Below, piece after piece: positions 15,750 through 23,121 of a DNA stretch of 42,903 nucleotides (position 1 is its first letter; each line of letters opens with the position of its first letter). The notes below the pieces were generated by a model. It saw only the letters and a program-made list of their open reading frames with translations, was not told the origin of the DNA and did not search any database. A program made the position numbers and the translations under genes. The DNA comes from Sphingobacteriales bacterium (GTDB lineage: Bacteria > Bacteroidota > Bacteroidia > Chitinophagales > Chitinophagaceae): NCBI GenBank assembly GCA_024642285.1, contig JAHEBJ010000013.1:1-42903 (forward strand), in the 5' to 3' direction.

Positions 15750-17217
15750 TAATATCAAAATAGGAAAACACACGTGTCTCATAGCGGTCTTTCTCAAACT
15801 GCTTGATCTTGGTTAATAGTTTTTTCAGTTCAGGATTCAGTTTAGCTGCCGATTCGTACACATTATTTCTTAAAAATTTAAACATCTCCTCTTCTACCAT
15901 TGTCAGGTTTTCCATCCTCGACATAAAGCGAAACACCGATTTGATCAGCGATTCAATAATCGCATCATTACCCATTTCAAAATGAGCCATCAGGTGCAGC
16001 AAACGTGCATAACACTGCAGGTCGATACGCATATCTACAGGGCCGTTAATGATTAACTGCAGGTGATCTATAGACTTTTCATAGTTACCGTTGCCAAAAT
16101 ACAGCAATGCCGTTTTATACTGTATCACCAAAACCCGATGCCGGTCAATGTAAAGATCAAATTCTTCCAGTCCGGCTGTTATGGAAGGCACCAGTTTCAG
16201 CCCATCGCCAAAACTACCCTTCATTAAATGCTGATTTATTTTAGCACTGGTCAAATAAACAAATGCCTGCATCCGGAAATTATCGTGACGGGTAGCCGGC
16301 TGCGAAAAAGTAAATCTTTCGAAACGGGCAAGCCATTTATCAAACTGTCTAAAATTTCGCAGATTAAAATTAGCTGTAAGCAGGTTATGCATACCCTTAA
16401 TATAATGCCCCGTTTCCACACTAATCATCATGGGTTCGTTCTTAAACAGGTCGGCCCATTTTCTGCTGTAACGGTAGTACATCAAAAAATCCTGACGGAT
16501 AAATGCATACCAGCAATAACTCTGGTATAGATATAACCGTTGGTAAAATCCTTTTAAATTAATAGTCTTTACATGCAGGTTTTGTTTAAAGAATTCCTTT
16601 ACACCCTTTTCGTCTTTTACATTCCTGGCATGGCCGTGCTTAACATACCATTGGTACAGTTGCAATGCAAGATTTGATAAAGCCGTTATTTCATTCCGTT
16701 GTTCATTTACATCGTTCGCTTCAAAGGTTAACTGATCGGCTGTGCTGCCGCCACTTCTGGTAATATGCAGTGTTTCAATTTTTTTTTGCAGCGATATAGC
16801 TTGAATTAAAAAACTTTCCTGATGATAGGATTTGGCAAGATCCTTCACCTTATCCAGTATTTTCAAACTCTGCAGGTACAGCCCTTTGTTATATAATATC
16901 TTTGCGTAGTCAAGTTGCTCATGTAACTGCAAATCGATGCTTTCCGAACTTTTTAAAAGCCTGAGACTGGCCAGCAAAGCTTTATACAAGTGTACTTTTA
17001 AATTAGCGTACTGAGGTTTTTCAATTCCCGGTAATTTTTTCAGAATGAGTTTTTCATCATAATCCTTTCCCTTATCAATGGCATCAAAGAGTTGTATTAC
17101 TTTCAGGTCTTCACGTGCCGAACTACGTTTGATATATAGTTTAAAATGCCGCTTCTCTGCTTTTTCAAGAGATTTTATCAGCTGAAACAATATGTCGGTT
17201 GACCTGTTGGACATCAT
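15667..17217 (-). CDS. Conserved-looking helical cytoplasmic protein of unknown function
   Basis: The protein is 516 aa from the ATG at 17217; a second ATG follows immediately at 17214. I do not recognise a named family. There is no signal peptide and no membrane segment. The composition is Lys- and Leu-rich with almost continuous predicted helix, including TPR-like pairs (AKILYNKGLYLQSLKILDKV; ALLYFGNGNYEKSIDHLQLI). The N-terminal SLEKAEKRHFKLYIKR and LFDAIDKG segments look like a distinct helical module. Similar long helical proteins with this kind of start are common in Chitinophagaceae. It is divergent from the mini-gene and transporter at 17346-19077. Confidence 0.75.
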   Translation of the reverse strand: MMSNRSTDILFQLIKSLEKAEKRHFKLYIKRSSAREDLKVIQLFDAIDKGKDYDEKLILKKLPGIEKPQYANLKVHLYKALLASLRLLKSSESIDLQLHEQLDYAKILYNKGLYLQSLKILDKVKDLAKSYHQESFLIQAISLQKKIETLHITRSGGSTADQLTFEANDVNEQRNEITALSNLALQLYQWYVKHGHARNVKDEKGVKEFFKQNLHVKTINLKGFYQRLYLYQSYCWYAFIRQDFLMYYRYSRKWADLFKNEPMMISVETGHYIKGMHNLLTANFNLRNFRQFDKWLARFERFTFSQPATRHDNFRMQAFVYLTSAKINQHLMKGSFGDGLKLVPSITAGLEEFDLYIDRHRVLVIQYKTALLYFGNGNYEKSIDHLQLIINGPVDMRIDLQCYARLLHLMAHFEMGNDAIIESLIKSVFRFMSRMENLTMVEEEMFKFLRNNVYESAAKLNPELKKLLTKIKQFEKDRYETRVFSYFDIISWVESKVYEKPMSLIVHEKYLQSRHR

Positions 17218-17327
17218 AAACAAATTTTACAAAAACCCAATACAGCAGAGGCTTTCAGTAATTACAAACGGCTTTAACCGCAATATAACCAGCTGCAGTT
17301 TGGTTAGGTATATCTTACCTCTCATCT

Positions 17328-17335
17328 TAGTTTTG
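17328..17335 (+). promoter_or_regulatory. Bacteroidota -7 box (TAGTTTTG) before the 37-aa ORF
   Basis: This is an exact TAnnTTTG match. A TTG at 17300-17302 is 25 bases upstream, slightly beyond the normal spacing. The predicted transcript start near 17342 is only a few bases before the ATG at 17346. Confidence 0.4.
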
Positions 17336-17345
17336 TGTTACAAAG

Positions 17346-17459
17346 ATGGTTATTCAAAAGCAGCAATCGTTAAAGGGAATAATTAATAACCAGAAGACTA
17401 AATTAAGTCATTATGCTGAACCAATCAGCAGAAAAAAGCGAATAAAGATTTTCATATAG
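17346..17459 (+). CDS. Candidate small basic protein (37 aa) or sRNA-encoding unit
   Basis: The ORF starts with ATG at 17346 and stops with TAG at 17457-17459. The peptide is MVIQKQQSLK, then GIINNQKTKL, then SHYAEPISRKKRIKIFI, strongly basic with a hydrophobic end. A promoter-like -7 box lies 11 bases before the ATG, and an intrinsic terminator begins 20 bases after the stop, so the region 17328-17510 has the layout of a complete short transcription unit. There is no recognisable homolog and no Shine-Dalgarno, which is normal in Bacteroidota. The transcript could instead be a non-coding RNA of about 165 nt. Confidence 0.35.
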   Translation: MVIQKQQSLKGIINNQKTKLSHYAEPISRKKRIKIFI

Positions 17460-17478
17460 CAAGCAATCGTTAAAAAGT

Positions 17479-17510
17479 CACTCCGTTTCTACGGAGTGGC
17501 AATTTTTTTT
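17479..17510 (+). terminator. Orphan intrinsic terminator
   Basis: CACTCCGT (17479-17486), loop TTCT and ACGGAGTG (17491-17498) are followed within 4 bases by eight T's. No conventional plus-strand gene ends upstream of it, since the neighbouring gene at 15667-17217 points the other way. It is therefore direct support for a short transcript in 17340-17480. Confidence 0.8.
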
Positions 17511-17579
17511 TGCAGTACTTCACCAAATTTTAATTTTTTTTCATTTTATTATTAGTTCACCTGTGGCGATATAAAAATA

Positions 17580-17587
17580 TATATTTG
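17580..17587 (+). promoter_or_regulatory. Bacteroidota -7 box (TATATTTG) before the DASS transporter gene
   Basis: This is an exact TAnnTTTG match. It puts the transcript start near 17594, about 14 bases before the ATG at 17608. No TTG is at the -33 distance. Confidence 0.4.
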
Positions 17588-17607
17588 TTCTGCATTCTTA
17601 TTTCAAA

Positions 17608-19077
17608 ATGCTTATGAAGTGGATCAATAAAAACCAACACTGGCTGTTTTTTTTGTTTGGGCTTTTACTGTCGGTATTATCTTACCTGATAAATCCTTTT
17701 TCGCTGAATGAAGATGCAGCTAAAGCTATAGCTGTTGCGGTATTGATGATAGTCTGGTGGGTTACCGAAGCCATTCCTATGCCAGCAGTAGCTTTATTAC
17801 CGCTGGTTGCAAATCCATTGTTGCAATTGAGCAGTATTGAAGAAGCATCAAAGGCATACAGCAACCCGGTTATCTTTTTATTTATGGGCGGCTTTATGAT
17901 TGGGCTTGCCATTGAAAAATGGAACCTGCACAAACGCATTGCTTTGCATATTGTCAGACGAACAGGCACAAGTGGCAACCGCATCATTCTCGGCTTTATA
18001 ATTGCTACAGCTTTTTTAAGTATGTGGTTGAGCAATACCGCTACTGCTATGATGATGTTTCCCATCGCCATCAGCGTGATAGCAGTAATGAAAGATCATG
18101 AACAACCCAACACCAGCATCACCAATTTTTCAATGGTGCTTATGCTGGTAATTGCTTACGCTGCCAATTTTGGCGGCATGGCCACTATTATAGGAACGCC
18201 GCCCAACGTAGCTTTCGTGGGCTTTATTGAGAAGAAATACGGTTACAGTATAAATTTTGTTGACTGGCTGCTGGTATGTTTACCACTTGTTGTACTGCTG
18301 CTGGCTGCATTATATTTTATACTGACGAAAATTATGTATCCAAGCCGGATCAAAAACAGTAACGGCGTTAATGCCTATATCAGCGACGAGATAAAAGACC
18401 TGGGCAAATTATCCACTGCCGAAAAAAGGGTGCTCATTATTTTTTGTGCAACTGCGTTGTTGTGGATATGTAAATCGCTGATTAATCAACTTAACATTGT
18501 TAAGCTGGATGATTCAATGATTGCCATTATGGGAGCACTGGCTTTGTTTGCGACATCTAGCGGTAAAAAAAATAATAACCGGGCGTTGATGATTCTCGAC
18601 TGGAAGGATACTTCAAAAATGGCCTGGGGAATATTATTATTATTTGGCGGTGGTATTGCGCTTGCAAATACATTGGAAAAAGTTGGTGTGATGGCACAGA
18701 TTGGAAACTGGCTTGCAGGTTTCAGTAATATCGGTGTTTTTGGATTGGTACTGCTGATCGTTGTGATCTCTATTTTCTTAAGTGAGTTGATGAGTAACGT
18801 AGCACAGGTAATTGTGTTAGCTCCGGTACTCGCTGCTTTGGCAGATGCATTGGAGATGGATGCCTTATTATTAGGAATTCCAATGACTCTTGCCGCCAGT
18901 GCTGCTGCAATGATGCCGATGGGTACGCCGCCCAATGCAATTGTTTTCAGCAGTGGTCACATCAAATTAAAGGATATGCTTAAGGCAGGATTTGTTATGA
19001 ACATCATCAGCATAATACTGATTACGTTGTTCTGTATTTTTGTTTTGCCTTATGTAATGAACGTGATCGGGAAATAA
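17608..19077 (+). CDS. DASS/SLC13 family sodium-coupled dicarboxylate or anion symporter
   Basis: The protein is 489 aa, a normal length for the divalent anion:Na+ symporter family, with about 11-12 hydrophobic segments and no signal peptide. The two repeat-related substrate/Na+ motifs are visible: WLSNTATAMMMFP in the first half and ELMSNVAQVIVLAP in the second. The paired IIGTPPNVAF and MGTPPNAIVF hairpin motifs are present, as are WWVTEAIPMPAVALLP and FLFMGGFMIGLA. Members import succinate, fumarate, malate, citrate or sulfate with sodium; specificity cannot be read here. The start may be ATG 17608 or 17614. It is monocistronic: it follows an orphan terminator and converges with the tricorn-like gene with a 2-base gap. 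Confidence 0.9.
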   Translation: MLMKWINKNQHWLFFLFGLLLSVLSYLINPFSLNEDAAKAIAVAVLMIVWWVTEAIPMPAVALLPLVANPLLQLSSIEEASKAYSNPVIFLFMGGFMIGLAIEKWNLHKRIALHIVRRTGTSGNRIILGFIIATAFLSMWLSNTATAMMMFPIAISVIAVMKDHEQPNTSITNFSMVLMLVIAYAANFGGMATIIGTPPNVAFVGFIEKKYGYSINFVDWLLVCLPLVVLLLAALYFILTKIMYPSRIKNSNGVNAYISDEIKDLGKLSTAEKRVLIIFCATALLWICKSLINQLNIVKLDDSMIAIMGALALFATSSGKKNNNRALMILDWKDTSKMAWGILLLFGGGIALANTLEKVGVMAQIGNWLAGFSNIGVFGLVLLIVVISIFLSELMSNVAQVIVLAPVLAALADALEMDALLLGIPMTLAASAAAMMPMGTPPNAIVFSSGHIKLKDMLKAGFVMNIISIILITLFCIFVLPYVMNVIGK

Positions 19078-19079
19078 TT

Positions 19080-22000
19080 TTACTTCAACCGCTTCATAAT
19101 TTCATCAATTGCCCGGTCTATCTGCGGATCCTTTCCATCGATCTTATCATCAAAACTGTTGATCAGCTTTATATCCGGTTGCACACCTGCCATCTCAAGG
19201 TCGGTACCATCCATGGTATAACAACCCCAGCTTGGTAAACGTATTGATGAGCCATCAACCAATGATGTGCCGCTGGTAAAAATGATCCAGCGATAAGTTT
19301 CATTTCCGATAATGGTTCCCAGCTTTAAGGCTTTAAATCCTGCCGCCGTCATTTCGGCGTCGCTGAGCGATTGTTCATTTATCAATAACACTATTGGTTT
19401 ATCGGCTACCGAATAATTACTCTGTATCGTTTTTTTACCTTCCCGGTATTTCCATTGCAGGTAAGAACGCTGCTGCAAAAATTTCAACACTTCATCATGT
19501 ACGTTTCCGCCTGTATTGTAACGCAGATCAAGGATGAGTGCATCTTTATTATTCAACTCCTGCGTCATGTCAATGATAAATTTTTCCAGCTCAGGTGTCC
19601 CCATATTCTTCATGCAGGAATATGCAATGCGGTTCTTGCTTCTTTCATCAACACGTTGCTGGTTTTTATCGATCCATTCGTCATACAGCTCATTGAACAC
19701 CGAAGTCTTGGGATGCAGATTGATATCAAATATTTTACTACTTCTTGTAAAACTCAATTTCATCTCCTTATCAACCGATGGTTTGCTGAAATAATAATTA
19801 CGGTCGGTCTTTTTATCAACGACCTCCCCATTTACTTTTACAAGGATATCGCCCGGCTGAACGTCGATGCTCTTCTTATCTGCCGCCGTTCTTTTTACAA
19901 CATATTTCACTTTATATGGATCGTCATTTTCAAAAACTATCCCTGTCTCCATGGTTTTGTTCGACAGGAAAACTTTTTCATCATCGCCGCTGGTACCAAA
20001 TCCCTGGTGCGACGAGTTGAGCTCACCCAACATATCATTCAGCAGCACCCGCATATCGGCACGGTTATTTAAGTGAGCAATAAAAAGTTGGTATTTTTCT
20101 TTTGTCTTTGCCCAGTTATGCCCGTGAAAACTTTCATCGTAGTAATTGTTCTCCATCTTAGCCCAGGCTTCTTCAAACATTTGTGCAAACTCAGCCTGCA
20201 GGTTGCGGCGGAAGGTATAACTTATCTTAACGGCATCGGTTTTATTTCCTTCAACATTCAATTTCGAAATATCCCCTTTCATCAACAGGTAAAATTTATC
20301 GCCCGCAGCTACAATATCAAAACCGCCTGTACCATCTGTACCGGCAATTTTTTCTGTTTTATTTTCTTCAAAGGGTTCAATCACCGTTTTCCATAAAGCC
20401 GGTTTGCCTTCGCCATGTGTGCTGCGATAAAAAACCGTTGTCTTCTCTCCTTTCTGAAAAACAGCCACCATTCCTTGTGAGCCAAAATTCGGACTCACTA
20501 ATTCCATCCGCTCCATGATACGATCTATATCAATATTTACAATAACGCTATCAGCTTTTGTGGTTGCTTTTTTCGAAGTATCTTTTTTCTCTTCTTTAAA
20601 CAGTTCGTTGAACTTATCAGAGCGGAAAGGATCATCAATATTTTCCAGGGCGAGCCTGTAAATACCAGGGTTTTGCGGACCAAACGGATAAGATGGCTTT
20701 AATCTGGCAGATGCAAAATAAATATACTTCCCATCCTCCGACCACATAGGATCAGCTTCGGTTACAGAAGTATTGGTAATGTTGACTGTTTTTTTAGACT
20801 GCATATTATACAACATAATATCCTGTTCAAAACCGCGGAAAGCTGTAAAAGAAATATACTGGTCATTGGGTGAAAAATATGGCTGAGCATTGTTGAAACC
20901 CCAAAGCTCGTCCTGCAGCAGCAGTTCATGCCTTAATGATTTCAGATCTAGCAACCGAACATCGTTACGGCCGCTAAGATAAACAGCCATTGTTCTTTTT
21001 TTATTGAGAGAAATATTACGGCTGTCTTTTTTATCGCCGGTAATTTGTTTTTGCGCTGCGCTGCCATCGGCGGCAATGGTGTATAAATTCAGGTATCCAT
21101 TTTGCGTTTGATTGAATAGCAGTGTCTTATTATCGTTCATCCACTTTACTTCAACAGCCCGTTCGGCGTTACCCTTATTGATCTGCTGCACAAATTTTCC
21201 TTCTATATCGCTAACAAATATTTCGCCGCGGCTGGTAAAAGCCAGTTTCTTTCCATCAGGCGACACATCAAAATTGCTGATCTTACCTTTTACATCGTAA
21301 TCCGTTTCATTGGGCAAAACGCTATTGCGAACGATGCTGATATTTAATTTGTCAGCTTTCTTTGATGCCACATCGTAGATCCATAACTGGTAATCTTTTT
21401 CAAAAACAACTTTGCCGCCATTGGCATTTACGTTTGGTGTTTTAATGGATGAACTGAATTTTGTAAGTGCCGTTTTTTTACCCGCATCAAAGTAGTACAG
21501 ATTGTATTCGCCATTGGCTTCATCCGATGCAAAATAAATATTCCCGTTCCTGTCGATGGTTGCAGCAAAATCCTTCCCTTCCCAGGTTGTATATTTTTTG
21601 TACTGTTTTGTTTTTGTATTGTAAGACTGAATATCCGGATTGAAAGGACCCTTATATCTTTTCCGTGGCAGCTGGTTCAAGCTCTCCCAGGTGTCGTTAA
21701 AAAATATTTCGCCGCTTGAAGGATGTTCAAATAAATTATGATCGTATTGAAAAACAAAGTCGCCGAAAACAGTCTTAGGTGTTCCGCCATTTATACCCAC
21801 GGTATATCCATTGCTGCGGCCCAGCCTGCTGCTCTGAAAATAAATTGTTTTGGAATCCCAGCTCCAGCTGTTAACCTCATCGTTGCCGCTGTGAAAAGTG
21901 AGTTGTTTAATATCGCCGCCATTAAGAGGCATTACATACACGTCGGAATTACCCAATTGCCTTCCGCTGAAAGCGATCCATTTCCCATCAGGCGAAACCT

Positions 22001-22208
22001 GCGGACTGGTTTCGTAACCCTGCATGGCCGTTAACCTGCTCGCCTGGCCGTTGTTTACATTGGCTTTCCACAGGTCGCCTTCAAAACTAAAGATAACAGT
22101 CTGACCGTCCGGTGTTAAACAGGGGTTCGACAGGAAATAGGCACTATTATCTTGTGCCGTTGATGTAAAAGAAATACAAATAAGGAGTGATACAAAAATC
22201 GATTTCAT
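19080..22208 (-). CDS. Tricorn-like serine protease (family S41), exported
   Basis: The protein is 1042 aa with a signal peptide ending STAQ, so it is periplasmic or secreted, unlike the cytosolic archaeal tricorn. Order: WD40/PD40-like propeller repeats (VSPDGKWIAFSGRQLG, WSWDSKTIYFQSSRL, VSPDGKKLAFTSRGE, WSEDGKYIYFASAR) filling about residues 20-560; a tricorn C1 domain (about 680-760) with the Ser-His of the catalytic relay in NSSHQGFG; a PDZ domain (about 770-845, QPGDILVKVNGEVV); and an S41 core with nucleophile Ser and oxyanion Asp in EQSLSDAEMT and the relay Glu in DLEMAGVQPDI. All expected active-site elements are present, so activity is likely. It probably trims peptides left by other proteases. 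Confidence 0.92.
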   Translation of the reverse strand: MKSIFVSLLICISFTSTAQDNSAYFLSNPCLTPDGQTVIFSFEGDLWKANVNNGQASRLTAMQGYETSPQVSPDGKWIAFSGRQLGNSDVYVMPLNGGDIKQLTFHSGNDEVNSWSWDSKTIYFQSSRLGRSNGYTVGINGGTPKTVFGDFVFQYDHNLFEHPSSGEIFFNDTWESLNQLPRKRYKGPFNPDIQSYNTKTKQYKKYTTWEGKDFAATIDRNGNIYFASDEANGEYNLYYFDAGKKTALTKFSSSIKTPNVNANGGKVVFEKDYQLWIYDVASKKADKLNISIVRNSVLPNETDYDVKGKISNFDVSPDGKKLAFTSRGEIFVSDIEGKFVQQINKGNAERAVEVKWMNDNKTLLFNQTQNGYLNLYTIAADGSAAQKQITGDKKDSRNISLNKKRTMAVYLSGRNDVRLLDLKSLRHELLLQDELWGFNNAQPYFSPNDQYISFTAFRGFEQDIMLYNMQSKKTVNITNTSVTEADPMWSEDGKYIYFASARLKPSYPFGPQNPGIYRLALENIDDPFRSDKFNELFKEEKKDTSKKATTKADSVIVNIDIDRIMERMELVSPNFGSQGMVAVFQKGEKTTVFYRSTHGEGKPALWKTVIEPFEENKTEKIAGTDGTGGFDIVAAGDKFYLLMKGDISKLNVEGNKTDAVKISYTFRRNLQAEFAQMFEEAWAKMENNYYDESFHGHNWAKTKEKYQLFIAHLNNRADMRVLLNDMLGELNSSHQGFGTSGDDEKVFLSNKTMETGIVFENDDPYKVKYVVKRTAADKKSIDVQPGDILVKVNGEVVDKKTDRNYYFSKPSVDKEMKLSFTRSSKIFDINLHPKTSVFNELYDEWIDKNQQRVDERSKNRIAYSCMKNMGTPELEKFIIDMTQELNNKDALILDLRYNTGGNVHDEVLKFLQQRSYLQWKYREGKKTIQSNYSVADKPIVLLINEQSLSDAEMTAAGFKALKLGTIIGNETYRWIIFTSGTSLVDGSSIRLPSWGCYTMDGTDLEMAGVQPDIKLINSFDDKIDGKDPQIDRAIDEIMKRLK

Positions 22209-22279
22209 TGCAATTAGTTTAGTGTTGTAATATACAGCTAAGCTAATTTAATACAATACCGTTTATGGAAAACGAAAAT

Positions 22280-23002
22280 CTACTTCGCAAAAACCTTCCT
22301 CAAAATATCAGTAACCTGTGCAGCCGGGTCTTTACGTATCTTCTGTTCTTCGAGGCCGATATTATAGAATAGTCCGCTTAATGCTTTTTCGGTAACATAA
22401 GCAGTCAGGTCGGTATTTACTTTGTCTCTTGAAAAACGGTTATAATTTGTGAATACATCTTCCCAATATTTTGTGGCATCAACTTTTACCAATGCAGCTT
22501 CAATTACCGGGCGGAATTTTTCCGTAAGCTCTTTTGTAGTGACAGATTTTAAATAATCTGTAGCCGCAAAATCACCTCCACGTAAAATTTTCAAACCATC
22601 AGTAATGCTCATTCCTTTTATAGCCGTCCAGAAAATATTTCCAACACCACTGGCTGCATCTTCTGCAGCACGGTTCATACTCAGAATCGCTTTGTCAACC
22701 ATACTGCCCATTCCAAAATTGCGTAAAGTACTTTCCACTTTTTTTGCTTCCTCGGGCATTAATATCTTAACAGCCGCGTCGCCAAAAAAACCATCGAGCT
22801 TACTTAATTTTTTTGTTGAACTGTCGGTACCAACACGCAGAGCGTCTTTTAAACCACTTATAATATCATCGTTACTGAGGTTGCTGCCACCTGATGGAGA
22901 TACAGTCTTAGCAGCTTTATCCAGCAAGCCTTTGATTCCCTGCGCCTCTGCCCACTGTAAACCGATAAGTGCCACTGCAAATAGTAAAAAATATCTCTTC
23001 AT
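22280..23002 (-). CDS. DUF4197 domain protein, exported
   Basis: The protein is 240 aa, with a signal peptide (about 1-20, ending AEAQ) and DUF4197 covering the rest. Characteristic segments are GLKDALRVG, FFGDAAVKILMPEEAKKVES and YVTEKALSGLFYNIGLEEQKIRKDP. The family is widespread in Bacteroidota and Proteobacteria, is predicted periplasmic and helical, and has no known biochemical function. It lies 71 bases upstream of the tricorn-like gene on the same strand, so cotranscription is possible but not shown. A -7 box sits at 23025-23032. Confidence 0.9.
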   Translation of the reverse strand: MKRYFLLFAVALIGLQWAEAQGIKGLLDKAAKTVSPSGGSNLSNDDIISGLKDALRVGTDSSTKKLSKLDGFFGDAAVKILMPEEAKKVESTLRNFGMGSMVDKAILSMNRAAEDAASGVGNIFWTAIKGMSITDGLKILRGGDFAATDYLKSVTTKELTEKFRPVIEAALVKVDATKYWEDVFTNYNRFSRDKVNTDLTAYVTEKALSGLFYNIGLEEQKIRKDPAAQVTDILRKVFAK

Positions 23003-23024
23003 CTTTTTTTATTTCAATATAGGG

Positions 23025-23032
23025 CAAAAATA
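23025..23032 (-). promoter_or_regulatory. Bacteroidota -7 box for the DUF4197 gene
   Basis: On the minus strand this reads TATTTTTG, an exact TAnnTTTG match 22 bases before the start codon at 23002. Confidence 0.35.
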
Positions 23033-23094
23033 AAGCCAACCATGCTAATAAACGGTTAATTTATACCCGGCAAGGGTAAGAATTTTTAATTGCT

Positions 23095-23102
23095 TAAATT
23101 TG
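23095..23102 (+). promoter_or_regulatory. Bacteroidota -7 box for the S46 peptidase gene
   Basis: TAAATTTG, an exact TAnnTTTG match 19 bases before the ATG at 23122. It forms a divergent pair with the box at 23025-23032. Confidence 0.4.
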
Positions 23103-23121
23103 GCAATATAAAAAACAACAC

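Noticed and set aside
18486-18935. 149-codon minus-strand ORF opposite the DASS transporter
   Set aside because: Antisense to transporter helices; the low-complexity Ala/Ile composition is typical of reverse reading of membrane segments.
19455-20072. 205-codon plus-strand ORF opposite the tricorn-like gene
   Set aside because: It is fully antisense to the strongly supported tricorn-like protein, with no signal or family features; it is an antisense shadow.
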